Assembly (NCBI GenBank): GCA_036346375.1
Contig: CM070517.1
Span: forward strand, 16,719,161-16,783,160
Reading direction: 5' to 3'
Length of the DNA: 64,000 bases
Source of the DNA: Guadua angustifolia
Taxonomy: Eukaryota; Streptophyta; Magnoliopsida; Poales; Poaceae
Below are positions 34,822 to 47,267 of this stretch, piece by piece. Under the pieces are notes generated by a model. That model saw only the letters and a list, made by a program, of their open reading frames with translations. It did not search any database and was not told the DNA's origin. Position numbers and translations under genes: made by a program. How positions within the stretch are numbered: the first letter of the stretch is position 1; the number at the start of each line of letters is the position of its first letter.

Positions 34822-35886
34822 TATAATCAAACCTTGGAAGGCATGTAGATTTATATGCACAAATAATTTGAGATTTTTTGGAGGCATGTACGCTTAGTTA
34901 TTGAAAAGTTCTTACAATATGATGATTTTCACCGCATACGTCTTTTCTATACTGCAAACCAAGCGTGATGACAAAGGCATCGTGTGGGCCTCGCTAGCAG
35001 AGCCGACGGAAGAGTATAGGCCAAGCACGGTAGTAGAGGCACAACGTTGAGTGGGGCATAACTCGATCGAAAGCATGACGTAAGTTGAACTCGACGACAA
35101 TTGCTTGACGTGTTAGAATAATATCATTTTTAAATCTGTAGCAACCTTAAGAGTATTGAACCAATAAACTCGATATTGCCAAACTACCAAGGGAACTACT
35201 TAAAAATTGCACTAAAATTCAATTGAGAATCGCACTATGCGATTTTTATCGAGAGTGTGTTCCGCAACCGTATAACAAGAAGGTTTGTACTATCTTGTAG
35301 CATAAACCAGAACAAAACTGACTTGACGGAAAACTCGGCCTCTCCGCCGCTCCATACAAAAAACTTCCTCGATTCCTCCTCCCCTGCCGCGGCTCCTTGA
35401 CAAGTCGACCTCGCCGGTGGCATGAGCAGCACGTTACCATGGTCCCCGCCCAACTACGAAAGTGGTCATCTCTCTCTCTCACCCAGATTGCTACTGTACC
35501 TCAGATTAGAAGGCGACTAGTTGAATATTCACTCAAACGCATCTTAGGGCCATAAAGGTATGAAACAGAGAGGGCTGTGCGTAGGCGTAGTTTTATCGAA
35601 TCGAAAAAACCGTGCTTAAAAACTAAAATGACTGAATCGGTCAACTTGATTTGACCGGTATACGGCATTCGATATGGTATGGTAAAATTTTGAACCTGAA
35701 TCCCGTACCGTGACTCAGATAAACTGCGTTTCTGATAACTATGGTATAAACAACGCTACAGTTTTTCCCAAGGCAAGGAGGGAATCGGAAGTAAAGTTGT
35801 TGAACTATATCTAGTTCCATGTCATCAAATTTTGTATAATTAGGCTTGATATCCCTTTGATGGTTCGAACAGGAAAGCTAAAAATT
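34822..35886. other. Unassigned sequence before the F-box pseudogene
   Basis: Low-complexity and mixed sequence. No domain, TIR or convincing exon was seen. An intron of the F-box pseudogene may start here, since GTTTTCAG at about 35893-35900 looks like an acceptor. Confidence 0.4.
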
Positions 35887-36254
35887 CTACTGTTTTCAGG
35901 AGTTCGTCACAAGGATAGGAAAATAAAATTATGCCAACAACAGTTTGGAGATTTAATTAGAAAACCGGACGAAGTTTTGGAAAACATGTTCTCATCTCTA
36001 ACAATCGAAGAGGCTGCAATGACTAGTTCTGCTTCCAGAAAATGGGGGCGTTTATGGAAACTGAGCCCTGTTCTTGTACAGTTATACTTGTTGGCCACAA
36101 TATTCTTGCCGAAGGCAAATCAGAACGCACTAATTCCACTGATCGCAACGATCCTTATCTCGGAGTTTAAGAGCAAATGAATTCATTAAAAGAGTAAACG
36201 ACTTGTTGCTGCGGCATCAGGGAATCGGTTTTCGAGTGTTTGAGGTTCATTTTG

Positions 36255-37219
36255 TGTTGTGCCAAACAACATATTAGATAGAGTATACTATAGAAAGAAT
36301 AGGAAAGAGAAGGCGCCAGATCAGGTGCTGAATTAGGGGAAGATCTGTTTTGTCTGGCCTTGAGAAGGTGGCCGTTGCTATTGGCTAAGATTAAGTGGTA
36401 TGGCGGCACTAGCTCGGAATGAGGGTGGTTGCAACACTGGGATCTTCGGTACTTCGACTTCAGGGAGAAATCCCTAGGTCTGACCTTAGTTGATTGTACC
36501 TAGCAATGGCCTTGTTGAAGGCATTGTTTTGTAGTCTGAGGATTTACTCTCCGAGGTGAAAACCTTTGGTCTGGCCTTCACTAGTTGGATCATGGCAATG
36601 ACGGTGCGTGTGCGTATCGAGTCCTTCTTGGAGGCGTTGTCATTGGAGAGCTTTTATCGCGGTCCAAGTGTTGCTATGATGGTGGATAGCCTTGAAGACA
36701 ATATTGTGTGATGTAGTTTGCCGCGTCGGTTCCTTTGTCTTTTCTTGTGTGTGTGCTTGGCTGTGTACACCCTAACTGTGTAGAGGCCGGGAGACTTCTT
36801 AGTATAATTGTATCTCCTTGATGTAATTTACTGAGATTAATAAAAGCTTCCTTTATCGAAAAAAAGATCAATGTGATCTCCTAGTTCCAGCAGGATTCGG
36901 AGTATGCCTTATCTACTAGTCCTTTATTTCCTTAGTTGAGTCTTATTCCCTTACGTTAAAGAGTTTCCTTTCTAAACCTCAAGATGTATCTTTGAGTACT
37001 ATATAAAGAGAATAAAAGCGGATAGAAAAGGTACGTTTTGAGTACCACCAACCTGCTCTGTTCCCTTACCTCTCTGGCACTGCCGTCGACAACCGGCCGG
37101 TGGCGTCGTACCACTGTGCTCCTGTCCGTTTGTCCTCAAGGCGACTTCTTCCTCTTCCCAACTGAAGCCTCGACCTGGACAACGACCCGGCACTCGAGCC
37201 TTCGAGGCGAGTCGCAACA
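36255..37219 (+). repeat. 5' LTR of gypsy element 1, with an inserted 518 bp LINE end
   Basis: 965 bp against 430 bp for the 3' LTR. The extra length is the LINE-derived insert at 36346-36863. A TATA-like ACTATATAAAGAG lies at about 36997-37010. Outside the insert the LTRs differ by few bases, so insertion was fairly recent. Confidence 0.9.
36346..36863 (+). mobile_element. 5'-truncated LINE 3' end inserted into the LTR
   Basis: Absent from the 3' LTR. It is flanked by AAGATC on both sides (36340-36345, 36864-36869). It ends in AATAAAAGCTTCCTTTATCG followed by an A run, the 3' signature of grass L1 LINEs. A LINE jumped into this LTR after the gypsy element had inserted. Confidence 0.85.
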
Positions 37220-37222
37220 AAT

Positions 37223-37235
37223 TGGTATCAGAGCC
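37223..37235 (+). promoter_or_regulatory. Primer-binding site (initiator tRNA-Met)
   Basis: TGGTATCAGAGCC, three bases after the LTR end, is complementary to the 3' end of initiator tRNA-Met and primes minus-strand DNA synthesis. Confidence 0.92.
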
Positions 37236-37251
37236 AAGCATTCCTGCGACA

Positions 37252-40200
37252 ATGGGAACTAGCGAAGAACGTATCACAAAACTGGAGACCTCGGTGGAAG
37301 AAATCAAGGCTTCACGCGGAATCACGAATCGTTAGCGAATTTTTGCGGCAAGCGCCACCCAAAGCTCCTGGTGACGACCTGGCGTCCGATCCGCAGACGG
37401 GGCGGGGATCGACGGGCGGCTCGGGCCACGCATGGCGGAACGGTGGCATCTTGGGCGGAGGACCCTCGCACCTGGTCAGCGGCATGGCTTATCCCGGGGG
37501 AGGAGACCTGCTGCGACGTGGGGGCGGCCTGGCGCATCCTCTGAGTGGTGCTGCTCTGCGACGCTAGGACATAGTGGGCGGGGGAATGCGATCTGGTCGG
37601 GAGGAGGGGCGAGGCAGCCGCAAAATAGAGGAAGCGGGTGACCATCGCTGGACTCCTCGCGCCCCTCGGCTCGACACCTCTGAGTCGACGGCTCGGTGAC
37701 CCCTTACTCTGGTTGCGTCAATGCGAGCGCTTTGGACGTGTGCACCGGATTCCAGAGAGGGATTATGTGGACATGGTAGGGTTGCATTTACGAGGAGAAG
37801 CACAGGAGGTGCTAGACAATTGGCAGCTCGAGGAAGGATGGATCTCCTGGACTGATTTCTACGACACATTCATCCAAACGCACTTTTCCACTCATTCGCA
37901 GGACCGCTCGGCGATTTGGTCAATTTGAAGCAAGGGGATCTTCGCGCCGACGACTACGCCCGGGAATTCCAAAAGCTTTTGTCACGAACACCATACATAC
38001 CGCGCCCTGACCAAGTGGAGATGTTTACAGCGGGATTATCGGTCACATTGGCCGCCGATGTTCGTCGTGACAAACCCCGAGATCTGGCCGAGGCGATGAG
38101 CCTTGCTCGCGCAGCCGAAAAACGGGAAGATGCGTGGATCGCTCGTGCCCAGCAAGGATTTTCTTCAACAAGAAGACATCGACCAGCATTCAGTCGTGGT
38201 GTGGTCGGCATGGCACCGTCCCCAGGCTCGGCACCAGCGGGTTCCCTAACCCCGCATGGACCACCAGCTATGCCTGCTCCTGGCAGTACTCGGACCACAG
38301 CGTCATCATCTTCGCTATCATCTGTGGGTTCTTCGCCATTTCGCCTCCAATTAAGCTCCGATCAACTTGCCGAGCGCCGCGCTAAAGGCTTCTGCTATAA
38401 TTGTGATGAAGTATATACTCGAGGACATCGTTGCAAGAATCTTTTCCACCTGGAGATCCTTGAGGAAGATGAGGAGGATTTCGGCGAGATTCCGACTGCC
38501 GTGATCACGCCATCTCTGTCCATGATGGCAATTCGGGGTCCTAAGGTAGGCAATACCATGCAAGTTGTCTTATTGATGAATGGCCACCGCCTCCTTGCAT
38601 TGGTCGACAGCGGTAGCACCCATAATTTCCTGAGTGGACATGCCGCCACTTGCATGAATGCACCGCAGGAGCTGGTGCCGACGCAACAAGTTCGGGTTGC
38701 GAATGGTAATCATCTTCCTTGTTTGGGGCTTATTCCTACAGCGACCTTCACCATTGATACCCATCAATTTGAGGCTCCATTCCTAATCATACCCCTGGAC
38801 AGTTTTGATGCTATTCTGGGCATTCAATGGCTGCAGTCCTTGGGTAATATTAGCTGGGATTTCACTTTGTTGCGCATGTCCTTTGTGCGTGGAGAATCGG
38901 CTGTTACTTTACAAGGGGTCGGCCCTTCCAAACCACACTCAGCCAGGCTGCTACAATTGGAGGTCTCCCCATCCTTGGATGCTCTATTGATGGAGTTCGA
39001 CGATATTTTTTAGGAGCCTCGTGCCTTACCCCCTCCTCGCACAAGTGATCACCGCATCTGTCTTCAGGAGGGTACTGATCCAGTGGTAGTGCGGCCCTAT
39101 CGGTATCCCTACAGGCAAAAGGGTGAGATTGAGCGCCAATGTTCGGACATGCTTACTCAAGGTATTATCTGGCCAAGTCGCTCCCCCTTCTCTTCGCCCG
39201 TCTTATTGGTTAAAAAGGCTGATGGCTCGTGGTGGTTCTGTGTGGACTGTCGGGAACTTAACAAGCAAACTATCAAGGATAAATTTCCCATCCCCGTGGT
39301 CGAAGAACTTTTGGATGAATTGCATGGTGCTCGGTTCTTCTCTAAATTGAACCTTCGCTCCGGGTATCACCAGATACGGATGCGTCCTGAGGATGTCGAG
39401 AAGACGGCATTTCGTACTCACCACGGTCATTATGAATTCTTGGTCATGGCTTTTGGGTTGTACAATGCGCCATCTACATTCCAAGCTCTCATGAATGAGG
39501 TACTGGCTCCATTTCTTCGTAAGTTTGTATTGGTATTTTTCGACGATATCCTTGTCTATAGTACTTCGGCTGAGGAGCATCTTCATCATCTCCGGCTAGT
39601 CTTGGGGTGCTTACGCCTCCACCACCTCTACATTAAGCGGTCCAAGTGTGCATTCAGCCAACAGGAGGTTGGCTACCTGGGGCATGTCATTTCGGCATCA
39701 GGAGTAGTGGCTGACCCTGGAAAGGTGCAGGCAGTGGCGAATTGGCCTCTGCCGACTTTGGTCGCAGCGGTCCGCAGTTTCTTGGGTTTGGCGGGTCCAG
39801 CTACATCCCCTTTGCGTGCCAAGATAGTTGCTGCCTACCATGATCTAGCACATGAAGGAGTCCTCAAAACTTTGCATCGCCTACGACCATGGGTATATTG
39901 GGAAGGCCAACGCAAGTCGGTTGAGGAATTTGTGGCACAGTGTAGTATTTGCCAACAAAATAAAACAAGTTCGTTGGCTCCAAAGAAGTCTCCTCCAAAT
40001 TTCTTCCAATACCACAACAGGTGTGGGCGGATATTTCCATGGATTTTATTGTGGCCCTTCCAAAGTCCCAGGGAATGACATCATTAATGGTCGTCGTCGA
40101 TCGATTGTCTAAATATGCTCACTTCGTTGCCATGAAGCGGCCCTCCACAGCATCCACGGTGGCGAATCTTTTCTTCAACCACATTGTCCGCTTACATGGT

Positions 40201-41060
40201 ATGCCCGAATCGATTGTGTCGGATCGAGATCCAGTCTTCACAAGTGCCTTTTGGCAAGCCTTTTCAAACGCTGTGGCACACAGCTCTTATCTTCCTCAGC
40301 ATATCACCCCCAAACAGATGGACAGACAGAGGTGGTCAATAGAACTATCGAGATGTACCTTCGTTGCCTCGCAGCCGATAATCCTTCTTCTTGGGCACGC
40401 TGGCTTCCTTGGGCGGAGTTTTGTTACAACACTTCATTTCATTCCGCCTTGAGGATGACTCCATTCAATTGGTTTATGGCGAGCCCCTCGGCCTTGTCCC
40501 ATATAATCAAGGAGCTACTACCATTGATCTTGTGGATGTCACCTTGTGGATCGGGATGCCTTGTTACAACAAGCACGGCAACATCTTGAGTGCCGTCGGA
40601 TGAAGCAATATCTTGATGGTCACCGTGAGGACATGTCCTTTGTTTGTAGGCGCATGGGTTTAGCTCGGTTGCAACCGCATCGGCAAAGGCTCCTTCGACC
40701 AAAAAACCTCATAAGTTGTCTCCTCGTTTCTTCGGACCTTCTGGGTGGTGGCTCGCATTGGAAAGGTCGCTTATCGCTTAGCCTTACCACTGGATGCTCG
40801 TATTCATGATGTGTTCCATGTCTCACTCTTGAAGGAATTCCGTGGCACTCCTCCGTCTGTTATTCCTCAGTTACCAGCCATGGTTTAACAGGATGAAGAA
40901 ATAGAACATCCACAACCGTACCGGCTGCTTGCCCAGAGATTCTTTAAAGGCCATCGATAATTTTTGGTCCATTGGGCGGGTAAGGCTCAGGAGGATGCTA
41001 CATGGATGGACGCTATGGCTTTTCGTCACTCCTATCCTGATCACAAGCTCGAGGACAAGC
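37252..41060 (+). pseudogene. Gypsy 1 gag-pol polyprotein, defective
   Basis: Gag starts at ATG 37252 but is stopped after about 28 codons. Capsid pieces follow at 37638-37928 and, frameshifted, from 37916. A zinc knuckle CYNCDEVYTRGHRC lies at about 38390-38430. The protease carries LVDSGSTHNFLSG (about 38600). A single TAG at 39011-39013 then interrupts the frame, which goes on unshifted into reverse transcriptase (FCVDCRELNKQT; catalytic VFFDDILVYS near 39535-39563). After FLGLAG (about 39795) the RNase H domain is missing and the sequence jumps to the integrase zinc finger (HDLAHEG ... CSICQQNK). The integrase core (DFIVALPKSQG; SDRDPVFTS; HPQTDGQTEVVNR) is frameshifted at about 40020 and 40310. 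It cannot mobilise itself. Confidence 0.92.
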
Positions 41061-41079
41061 TTGATCTCCAGGGGGGAGT

Positions 41080-41091
41080 ATTGTTGTGCCA
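41080..41091 (+). promoter_or_regulatory. Polypurine tract before the 3' LTR
   Basis: AGGGGGGAG, directly upstream of the 3' LTR start, primes plus-strand synthesis in LTR elements. Confidence 0.85.
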
Positions 41092-41521
41092 AACAACATA
41101 TTAGATAGAGTATACTATAGAAAGAATAGGAAAGAGAAGGCGCCAGATCAGGTGCTGAATTAGGGAAGATCAATGTGATCTCCTAGTTCCAGCAGGATTC
41201 GGAGTATGCCTTATCTACTAGTCCTTTATTTCCTTAGTTGAGTCTTATTCCCTTACGTTAAAGAGTTTCCTTTCTAAACCTCAAGATGTATGCTGAGTAC
41301 TATATAAAGAGAATAAAAGCCAGATAGAAAAGGTACGTTTTGAGTACCACCAACCTGCTCTGTTCCCTTACCTCTCTGGCGCTGCCGTCGACAACCGGCC
41401 GGTGGCGTCGTACCGCTGTGCTCCTGTTCGTTTGTCCTCACGGCGACTTCTTCCTCTTCCCAACTGAAGCCTCGACCTGGACAACGACCCGACACTCGAG
41501 CCTTCGAGGCGAGTCGCAACA
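41092..41521 (+). repeat. 3' LTR of gypsy element 1
   Basis: 430 bp, the uninterrupted form of the LTR, with a TATA-like CTATATAAAG at about 41300-41309. Confidence 0.92.
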
Positions 41522-41702
41522 TTTTGACAAATGGGTCCATGTTGCATCAGAGTCAGATGCACAACATTTCACTTGTATGAAAATGGAAGAACTGGTTCAC
41601 GGTCTTCAGGGACTGCAAGTCGTTACAACTTCCCTTTGCATTGTTTCGGCAATGGACAAGGATTCTCATTGCGAAACTTATGCCTGTCGGATTGCATATT
41701 TA

Positions 41703-41933
41703 GGGTCTATTTGTTTTAGCTTTTAATTCTAGATTCTAGCCCCAAAAGTGGAATAAAAAACAAACAACCCGATTCTAAAATCCGATTATCATAATACAGT
41801 CCACCCATATACAATAGAATCCACAAACCACTTCATATGTGCTTTTGGATTCCAGCTTTTCGAGAATCAGCTTTTCTACAACGACAATCCAAAATCAGCT
41901 TTTAGAGAATTCAAAGTTGAAACAAACATACCC
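41703..41933. mobile_element. Tourist-like MITE in the LRR region of the F-box pseudogene
   Basis: Starts GGGTCTATTTGTTTTAGC and ends GAAACAAACATACCC (inverted GGGTATGTTTGTTTC). It is flanked by TTA on the left and TTG on the right, a one-base departure from the PIF/Harbinger TTA duplication. LRR coding reads on both sides of it. Confidence 0.78.
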
Positions 41934-42145
41934 TTGGTCTACCGCTGCATTCTGGTGGCTTTTCTTCTCTCACACTCCTTGCGCTACGCACAGTAGCTGA
42001 CTCTGACATTCAGAAAATTTTCTCTTACTGTCCTGTTCTCTGTATTTTGAGATTCGGGTGCTGTGAGGATTTTTAGTTAACGTAAGGATTTCCCATGGAC
42101 CATTGTCATATTTGGATGTATATTCTGTTAGGAGATTAACGTGGC

Positions 42146-43455
42146 CTAACATTAATTTAATTCCATAGTTACACAGTAAAGACATGATGTTAACTATTAT
42201 GTGTACGATGAGATTAATAGCGACTAGCAAATATTCGATGAATATATAACATGCTAGTAAGGAAAGCACATCCATACATGCTAGATAGCCCAACTGATAC
42301 ATAGATATAAGCAATACTATCATAGTAGTATGCATTCTCATCCGATTTAATCACAATAGAAAGATTGCTTGGAACAACAACTAACCGGTCTGAGACACTA
42401 CAGTGGACTTCATGAAGAAAAGGAAGCGGCATAGAAGCGACGTGACGATTGAATATGAAGATGAGTAGTCGCGTAGTGTGGTGCTTCTTAGAAACCTAAT
42501 CGCAGGTCTCCCGTGCATGTCATTAAAGGCTAATGTTGGATCGGAGACACTGCTCTCCCTCATGATTGTTGCACAACGAGCAAAGAGACGGAATGGTCGG
42601 ATGACAGCAAGCACTGGAGGAAGCAAAGAGTGCCGAGGAAGATGAGATTGGTTTTTTTGTTGTGTAAACGTATAGGTCGTCTCCCTTATGAAGGCACGTC
42701 CAACCAAAACTGCCTTGTGGGATCTCAGATCAAACCGCCACGATTCCAAAAATATCTCCCTGGAATCTCACATCATGGGCGAACGATCTAACTGCACCCA
42801 CATGCGTCTCACTAAGACCGCGGTGCCACATCGGCAATCAAGGTGTAAAGTGATGTATAGTCGGTACATATGGTAAAAGGTTAAGTACACTTAGCATGTC
42901 GCGCGCAAGTCGTAAGTCACGCCATATACATGCGCAAACGTGTGTGTACATAGCCTAAATACCAACCATGTGTACCTCTAGTTTTGCCCATCAACCTATA
43001 CTAAAATCCATACAAGAGCTCCCCTTATAAATTGATTTCTCACCACCTAGCTAAGTAATATAGGACCAAAGTCTTGTACCCTCAACTCAACACCCCTTCA
43101 TTTCTTCCATTAAATTAATTCTGAAACTAATTCTTGCAACAAGCTTCGGAGTCTTGATATTAATTCCACCAGTCTAGGTTTTTTTTATTTTTTGTTTTGC
43201 ATGATGGACATGAGATAGACATCAAATATGAGCGTGCTCCCAATGTGAGGAAAATAGTGAGCAAGTTTGTGAAAAAGGAAATTATTATCTCTTGAAGGAT
43301 TTCTATTCCATGAAAAGGCTCAAGGGAGTCAGTCATCTTGTCATTCCTTTCATCATTGGAGTTACACGAAAATAGTTGAGATCTATGTTTTGAGTTCCTC
43401 TATCGGTTGAGAACTTGAGATCGATATATGTTCTGGATTCCTCTATCGGGTGAAA
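42146..43455. other. Unassigned sequence between F-box pseudogene and LINE
   Basis: No domain seen in any frame. Near 43385-43450 are two degenerate copies of the GAGATCTATGTTTTGGATTC-type unit that is tandemly repeated on the far side of the LINE (49536-49762). This marks the pre-insertion locus. Confidence 0.5.
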
Positions 43456-43718
43456 TTTTTTTTTGAACGGGCAGCAAGAGCATTGCTGCAAATTGTATCA
43501 AGGGTTAGGAAAAAAGATAAATAGGTCCTGTTTTTTAAGGAAAAAATCGGACCCGTGAAAAAACCTCACAGACAACCTAATGCCCACTAACCTCACAGAC
43601 AACCACTATCGACAAACTATAACAAGAAACAGGTACAGGAAACAATCAGGAACCACACTAGACCACTGTAAAAAGGTGACAAACATAATCCCAAAGAAAA
43701 GACCGGATCCCCCTCGCA

Positions 43719-46700
43719 TTAATTCATAGGCTCTGCTGTAGCAAAGGCACGGGTGAGAACAGCATCCTTGATAACTGTGGCCACCTGTTCTGGCGATCTA
43801 TTCGTCCCCTGAAAAATGCGTTGATTTCTTTCTAACCATAGATTCCACCAGAAGTAAATGAGGAGGCCGTCGAACTTTCGTCGTTGTTCTTTGTCGACTT
43901 GACTTCTTAACCTTCGCCACCACCTGTATACGGAGCCATTATGATTTATATTCCGGCACCGCTCCAGCTTCCCCCAGTTTAGCAGAAGACCCCAAACTTG
44001 CCTAGCAAAAGGGCAATCTTTACAGAGGTGGCTAGGTGTTTCCTGTGACGCATTGCAAAGGCTACAGATTTGGTTGCAAGGCCATCCCTTCTTGAGCATA
44101 TTATCTGCAGTAAGAATCTTGTTGTGGAGTAGAGTCCATGCAAAGAAACGACATTTGGGTTCAGCTTTCGCCTTCCATATGGGGCAAATCTTCATGTTGG
44201 AGTAAACAGTGTGAAATTGAGCTAGGTAAGCGCTCTTTGTAGAGTATTGTCCATCCGCCGTCCAACGCCAGGTTATTTGATCGTCACTTTCTTCATCTCG
44301 ATTGATTCGACGAATTGCTTCAAAAAGTGCCACGAACTCCCTGATTTCTTTTTCTGAGTTTGCTGGAGTGCAAAAGCGAATCCAGTAGTTGTTTGTCAGG
44401 GCACGATGCACGGAGATGTTCTTTCTTCTTGCTATTCGGAACAGACTCGGTGCGATGTTTTTTGGAGCTTGTCCTTCTACCCAACTTGATCTCCAGAAGT
44501 CCGCAAGATTACCATTTCCTACCGTGACCACCGTTGAGGCATTGAATAGCGCAATGTCCTTTTTGTCACATGGCAGCTCAAACCCCGTCCAGGCCCTTTC
44601 GTTGTTTTTCCATCTAAACCATAGCCAACGGAGACGTAGCGCTCTGGCGAAGCGTTCAAGGTCCCTGATCCCAAGTCCCCATTTGTTTTTTGGCTGACAG
44701 GTGGTAGGCCATTTGATCAAACAGTGCCCCCTGCTACACGATCCCGGCTCTTTTCCTCTCCAGAGAAAACTTAAATGCGAGTTTGTCGATACTTGAATCA
44801 CCACTTTTATTTGGAAAAACCGTCAAATGATAAATTGGTTGCGCCGTTAACACCGACTTGACAAGTGTCTCCCTTCCAGCCGTGGAAAGTAGCTTGCCTT
44901 TCCACCTTGCCAGCCTACTGCTTATTTTATCAATTAATGGCTGGAAATCAATCCTTCTTAATTGCCGAATGTGTAATGGGAGTCCGAGGTACTTTCCTGG
45001 GAAGGTTGAAAGTTTCCCAGGGAAGACCTCCAGCAACTCATGCACTAGGTCTTCAGGACATCTGATCGGGTAAATTTCTGTTTTGGAGATGTTGATTTTT
45101 AGGCCTGAGCATCTTCCAAAAATATCCAAAATTTGGTTAAGGGCTAACAGCTCTTCAACGTCTGCATTTAAAAAAATTCCCGCATCGTCTGCGTAAAGGG
45201 AGCATCTTATTCTCGCTGTTGCCGGTAGGACCGGTTTGAGGATACCTTGTCTTGCAGCCAATTTGAGCAGACTTTGTAGGGGGTCGATAGCGAGGATGAA
45301 AAGTAAGGGTGATAAAGGGTCTCCCTGTCGCACCCCGCGCGCATGCCATATTTTTTCCGTTGGTTGACCGTTGACCAAGATCCTTGAAGATGAGGTCCTG
45401 AGAATTGCCGCTACCCATTCACGCCATTTACGGCCAAAGCCTAAAGCCTGAAGTACCTCAAGAAGATAAGTCCAGTTTAGCGAATCAAATGCCTTTGAAA
45501 TATCAAGCTTGATGAAGAGGGCTGGTGTTCGGTCTCTGTGTAACTGCCTGATTGTTCTTTGAACATATAAGAAGTTATCATGGATGCATCTCTTCTTTAT
45601 GAAAGCGTTCTGTGAAACCGAGACCAATTCATCCATTTTGGTCGCAAGCCTATTCGCCATAATTTTGGTGATAATCTTCATGAAACTATTAATAAGACTG
45701 ATTGGCCTGAAACACTCCATTCTATCTGCGTTTTCAATTTTCGGGAGGAGGATAATATTTGCTTCATTTAATCTATGGAAGTTTTCAAGGCGAAGATTGA
45801 AGAAGTCCTTAATTGCTTCAACCAGGTCGTTTTTGATGATGTGGATGCATGTTTTGTAGAAGAGACCTATGTAACCGTCAAGTCCAGATGATTTTTGCGA
45901 TGGTAGCATCCGAATGGTGCTAGACACCTCGATGTCAGTTATATCGGCCTCGAGGTCACTTAGATCCCTTTCAGTGTAGCCCAGGTACTCCCACTTGGAG
46001 CCTTTTGTCCCTAACCCCGTGATCGCCCAATACTCTTTTGAAGTATTGGTAAGCTTCTTTTAATTTATCCTGTTGACCATACATTACTCTGTCTTCTCTT
46101 TGAAGGACCCGGATCAAATTTCTTCTCCGTTTCGCACTGGCCATAAGATGGAAGAAACGGGTGTTCGAATCTCCCAATCTGATTTTTGTTAGCCTTGCAT
46201 GTTGTCTCGCTCTGGATTTCTGTATCGCCGCAATGCCGAGAAGTTTGTGTCTGAGGGTTTCCGGAGTTGTAGTTCATTTTGAGCTAACGGACGTCTTTCT
46301 TGTGTGCATTCTAGGATTGTAATCGTGACTTGTATCAAGGCCGATTGCAACTCCATGCTCAAAAAAATTTTCTCCTCCAAACCTTTAGGGCCTTAGATGT
46401 TCTAATCATTTTGACGTGCAGTCTTAGCAACGAGTCCGTGATGTGAACTGGTTGTGCCCAGGAATGCGCCACTGTTTCCTGGAACCCCGGCAACGAGACC
46501 CAGCAGGATTCGAAGCGAAAACCTTTAAAGAATTGAAAGGTCGCATGACCCTGCATAAGAAGGGGGCAGTGATCTGATGTCATCGAAGGTAGAGCGCATA
46601 GGTCCGCATTTGGGAAAGCTTCATGCCATTCCGTAGTTGCCAGGAAACGGTCGATTCTTGTCATTGTTGGCCGGTCTTGTTCGTTTGTCCAAGTGAAATG

Positions 46701-47267
46701 GTGACCCTGTAGGTCGAGCTCGTACAGCTGCATCCTATTGATAACTTGGTTGAAACTTTGCATCATTCTTCTATTTATCACGCCTCTGTTCTTTTCCCTC
46801 GCTTGCCTAATGAGGTTGAAATCTCCCAGGATCAACCAACTGGTTAGAGTCGTTTCGCGCAGAGCTTCTAACTCAGTGAGAAAACATCTCTTGTCCTCAT
46901 CGGCTTGCGGTCCGTAGACCCCGGTAATGTCCCAGGCTGACGCATCACAGCGTGATGTTATCGTGGCAGTGATCGTGTTGGTTGTGATTCTAGGGTTTTG
47001 AAGATCATACAGGTCATCCAGGGCTGCCAGCAGGACACCTCCGGAGGCGCCATTAGAGGGTATACAGACGGTCTGATTAGCTAGTCTCGCTCCCAATGTT
47101 TCCTTAAGCAAACACATAGTCCAATTGGCTATTTTGGTCTCCTGGAGGCGAACAATAGTAGCACCAGAGGAGCGAACCAGTTGCCTGATGCTTTCTCTTT
47201 TTGCCGGATTGTTTAAACCTCTAACGTTCCATGAAAGAATTGTACAATTCGCTGACATTAGAAACAA
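43719..47267 (-). pseudogene. LINE ORF2: endonuclease, reverse transcriptase and zf-RVT, frameshifted
   Basis: 47267-46359 is an APE-type endonuclease (ILSWNVRGLNNPAKR; LQETK; WLILGDFNLI; TSDHCPLLM). 45927-44734 is the reverse transcriptase (PISLINSFMKIITKIMANRL; KLDISKAFDSLNW; RQGDPLSPLLF; catalytic SLYADDAGIF). 44804-43719 carries the C-terminal zf-RVT region (IWKAKAEPKCRFFAWTLLH; CSLCNASQETPSHLCKDC; WWNLWLERNQRIF). The frames differ, with shifts near 46360, 46000 and 44780. A live protein would nick target DNA and copy its own RNA there. All catalytic motifs are still legible, so decay is mild. Confidence 0.93.

Larger units (their letters stand above)
36255..41521 (+). mobile_element. Ty3/gypsy LTR retrotransposon, TSD TTTTG, inserted in F-box gene
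   Basis: The 5' LTR is 36255-37219 and the 3' LTR 41092-41521, both starting TGTTGTGCCAAACAACAT and ending GTCGCAACA. The flanks are TTTTG on both sides (36250-36254, 41522-41526). The PBS matches initiator tRNA-Met (37223-37235) and a purine tract GGGGGGAG precedes the 3' LTR. The domain order gag-PR-RT-INT is that of gypsy. The C-terminal segment LVHWAGKAQEDATW looks chromodomain-like, hinting at a chromovirus. The copy is defective. Confidence 0.94.
35887..42145 (+). pseudogene. F-box/LRR gene, broken by a gypsy element and a Tourist MITE
   Basis: The F-box at about 35955-36080 reads KPDEVLENMFSSLTIEEAAM and SRKWGRLWKLSP. After a frameshift near 36175 the reading continues RVNDLLLRHQGIGFRVFEVHF up to 36254, where the gypsy element begins. 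It resumes at 41527 with DKWVHVASESDAQHF, joining exactly across the TTTTG target duplication. Another frameshift leads to GQGFSLRNLCLSDCIF (LRR strand) up to the MITE at 41703. It continues at about 41940 with GGFSSLTLLALRTV and DIQKIFSYCPVLCILRFGC, then a stop, then SHGPLSYLDVYSVRRLTW. F-box/LRR proteins select targets for SCF ubiquitin ligases. This copy is inactive: two insertions, at least two frameshifts and a stop. Confidence 0.85.

Noticed and set aside
37223..37235. tRNA-derived sequence (TGGTATCAGAGCC)
   Set aside because: It is the primer-binding site following an LTR, not a tRNA gene. The same applies to the minus-strand copy at about 32699-32711.
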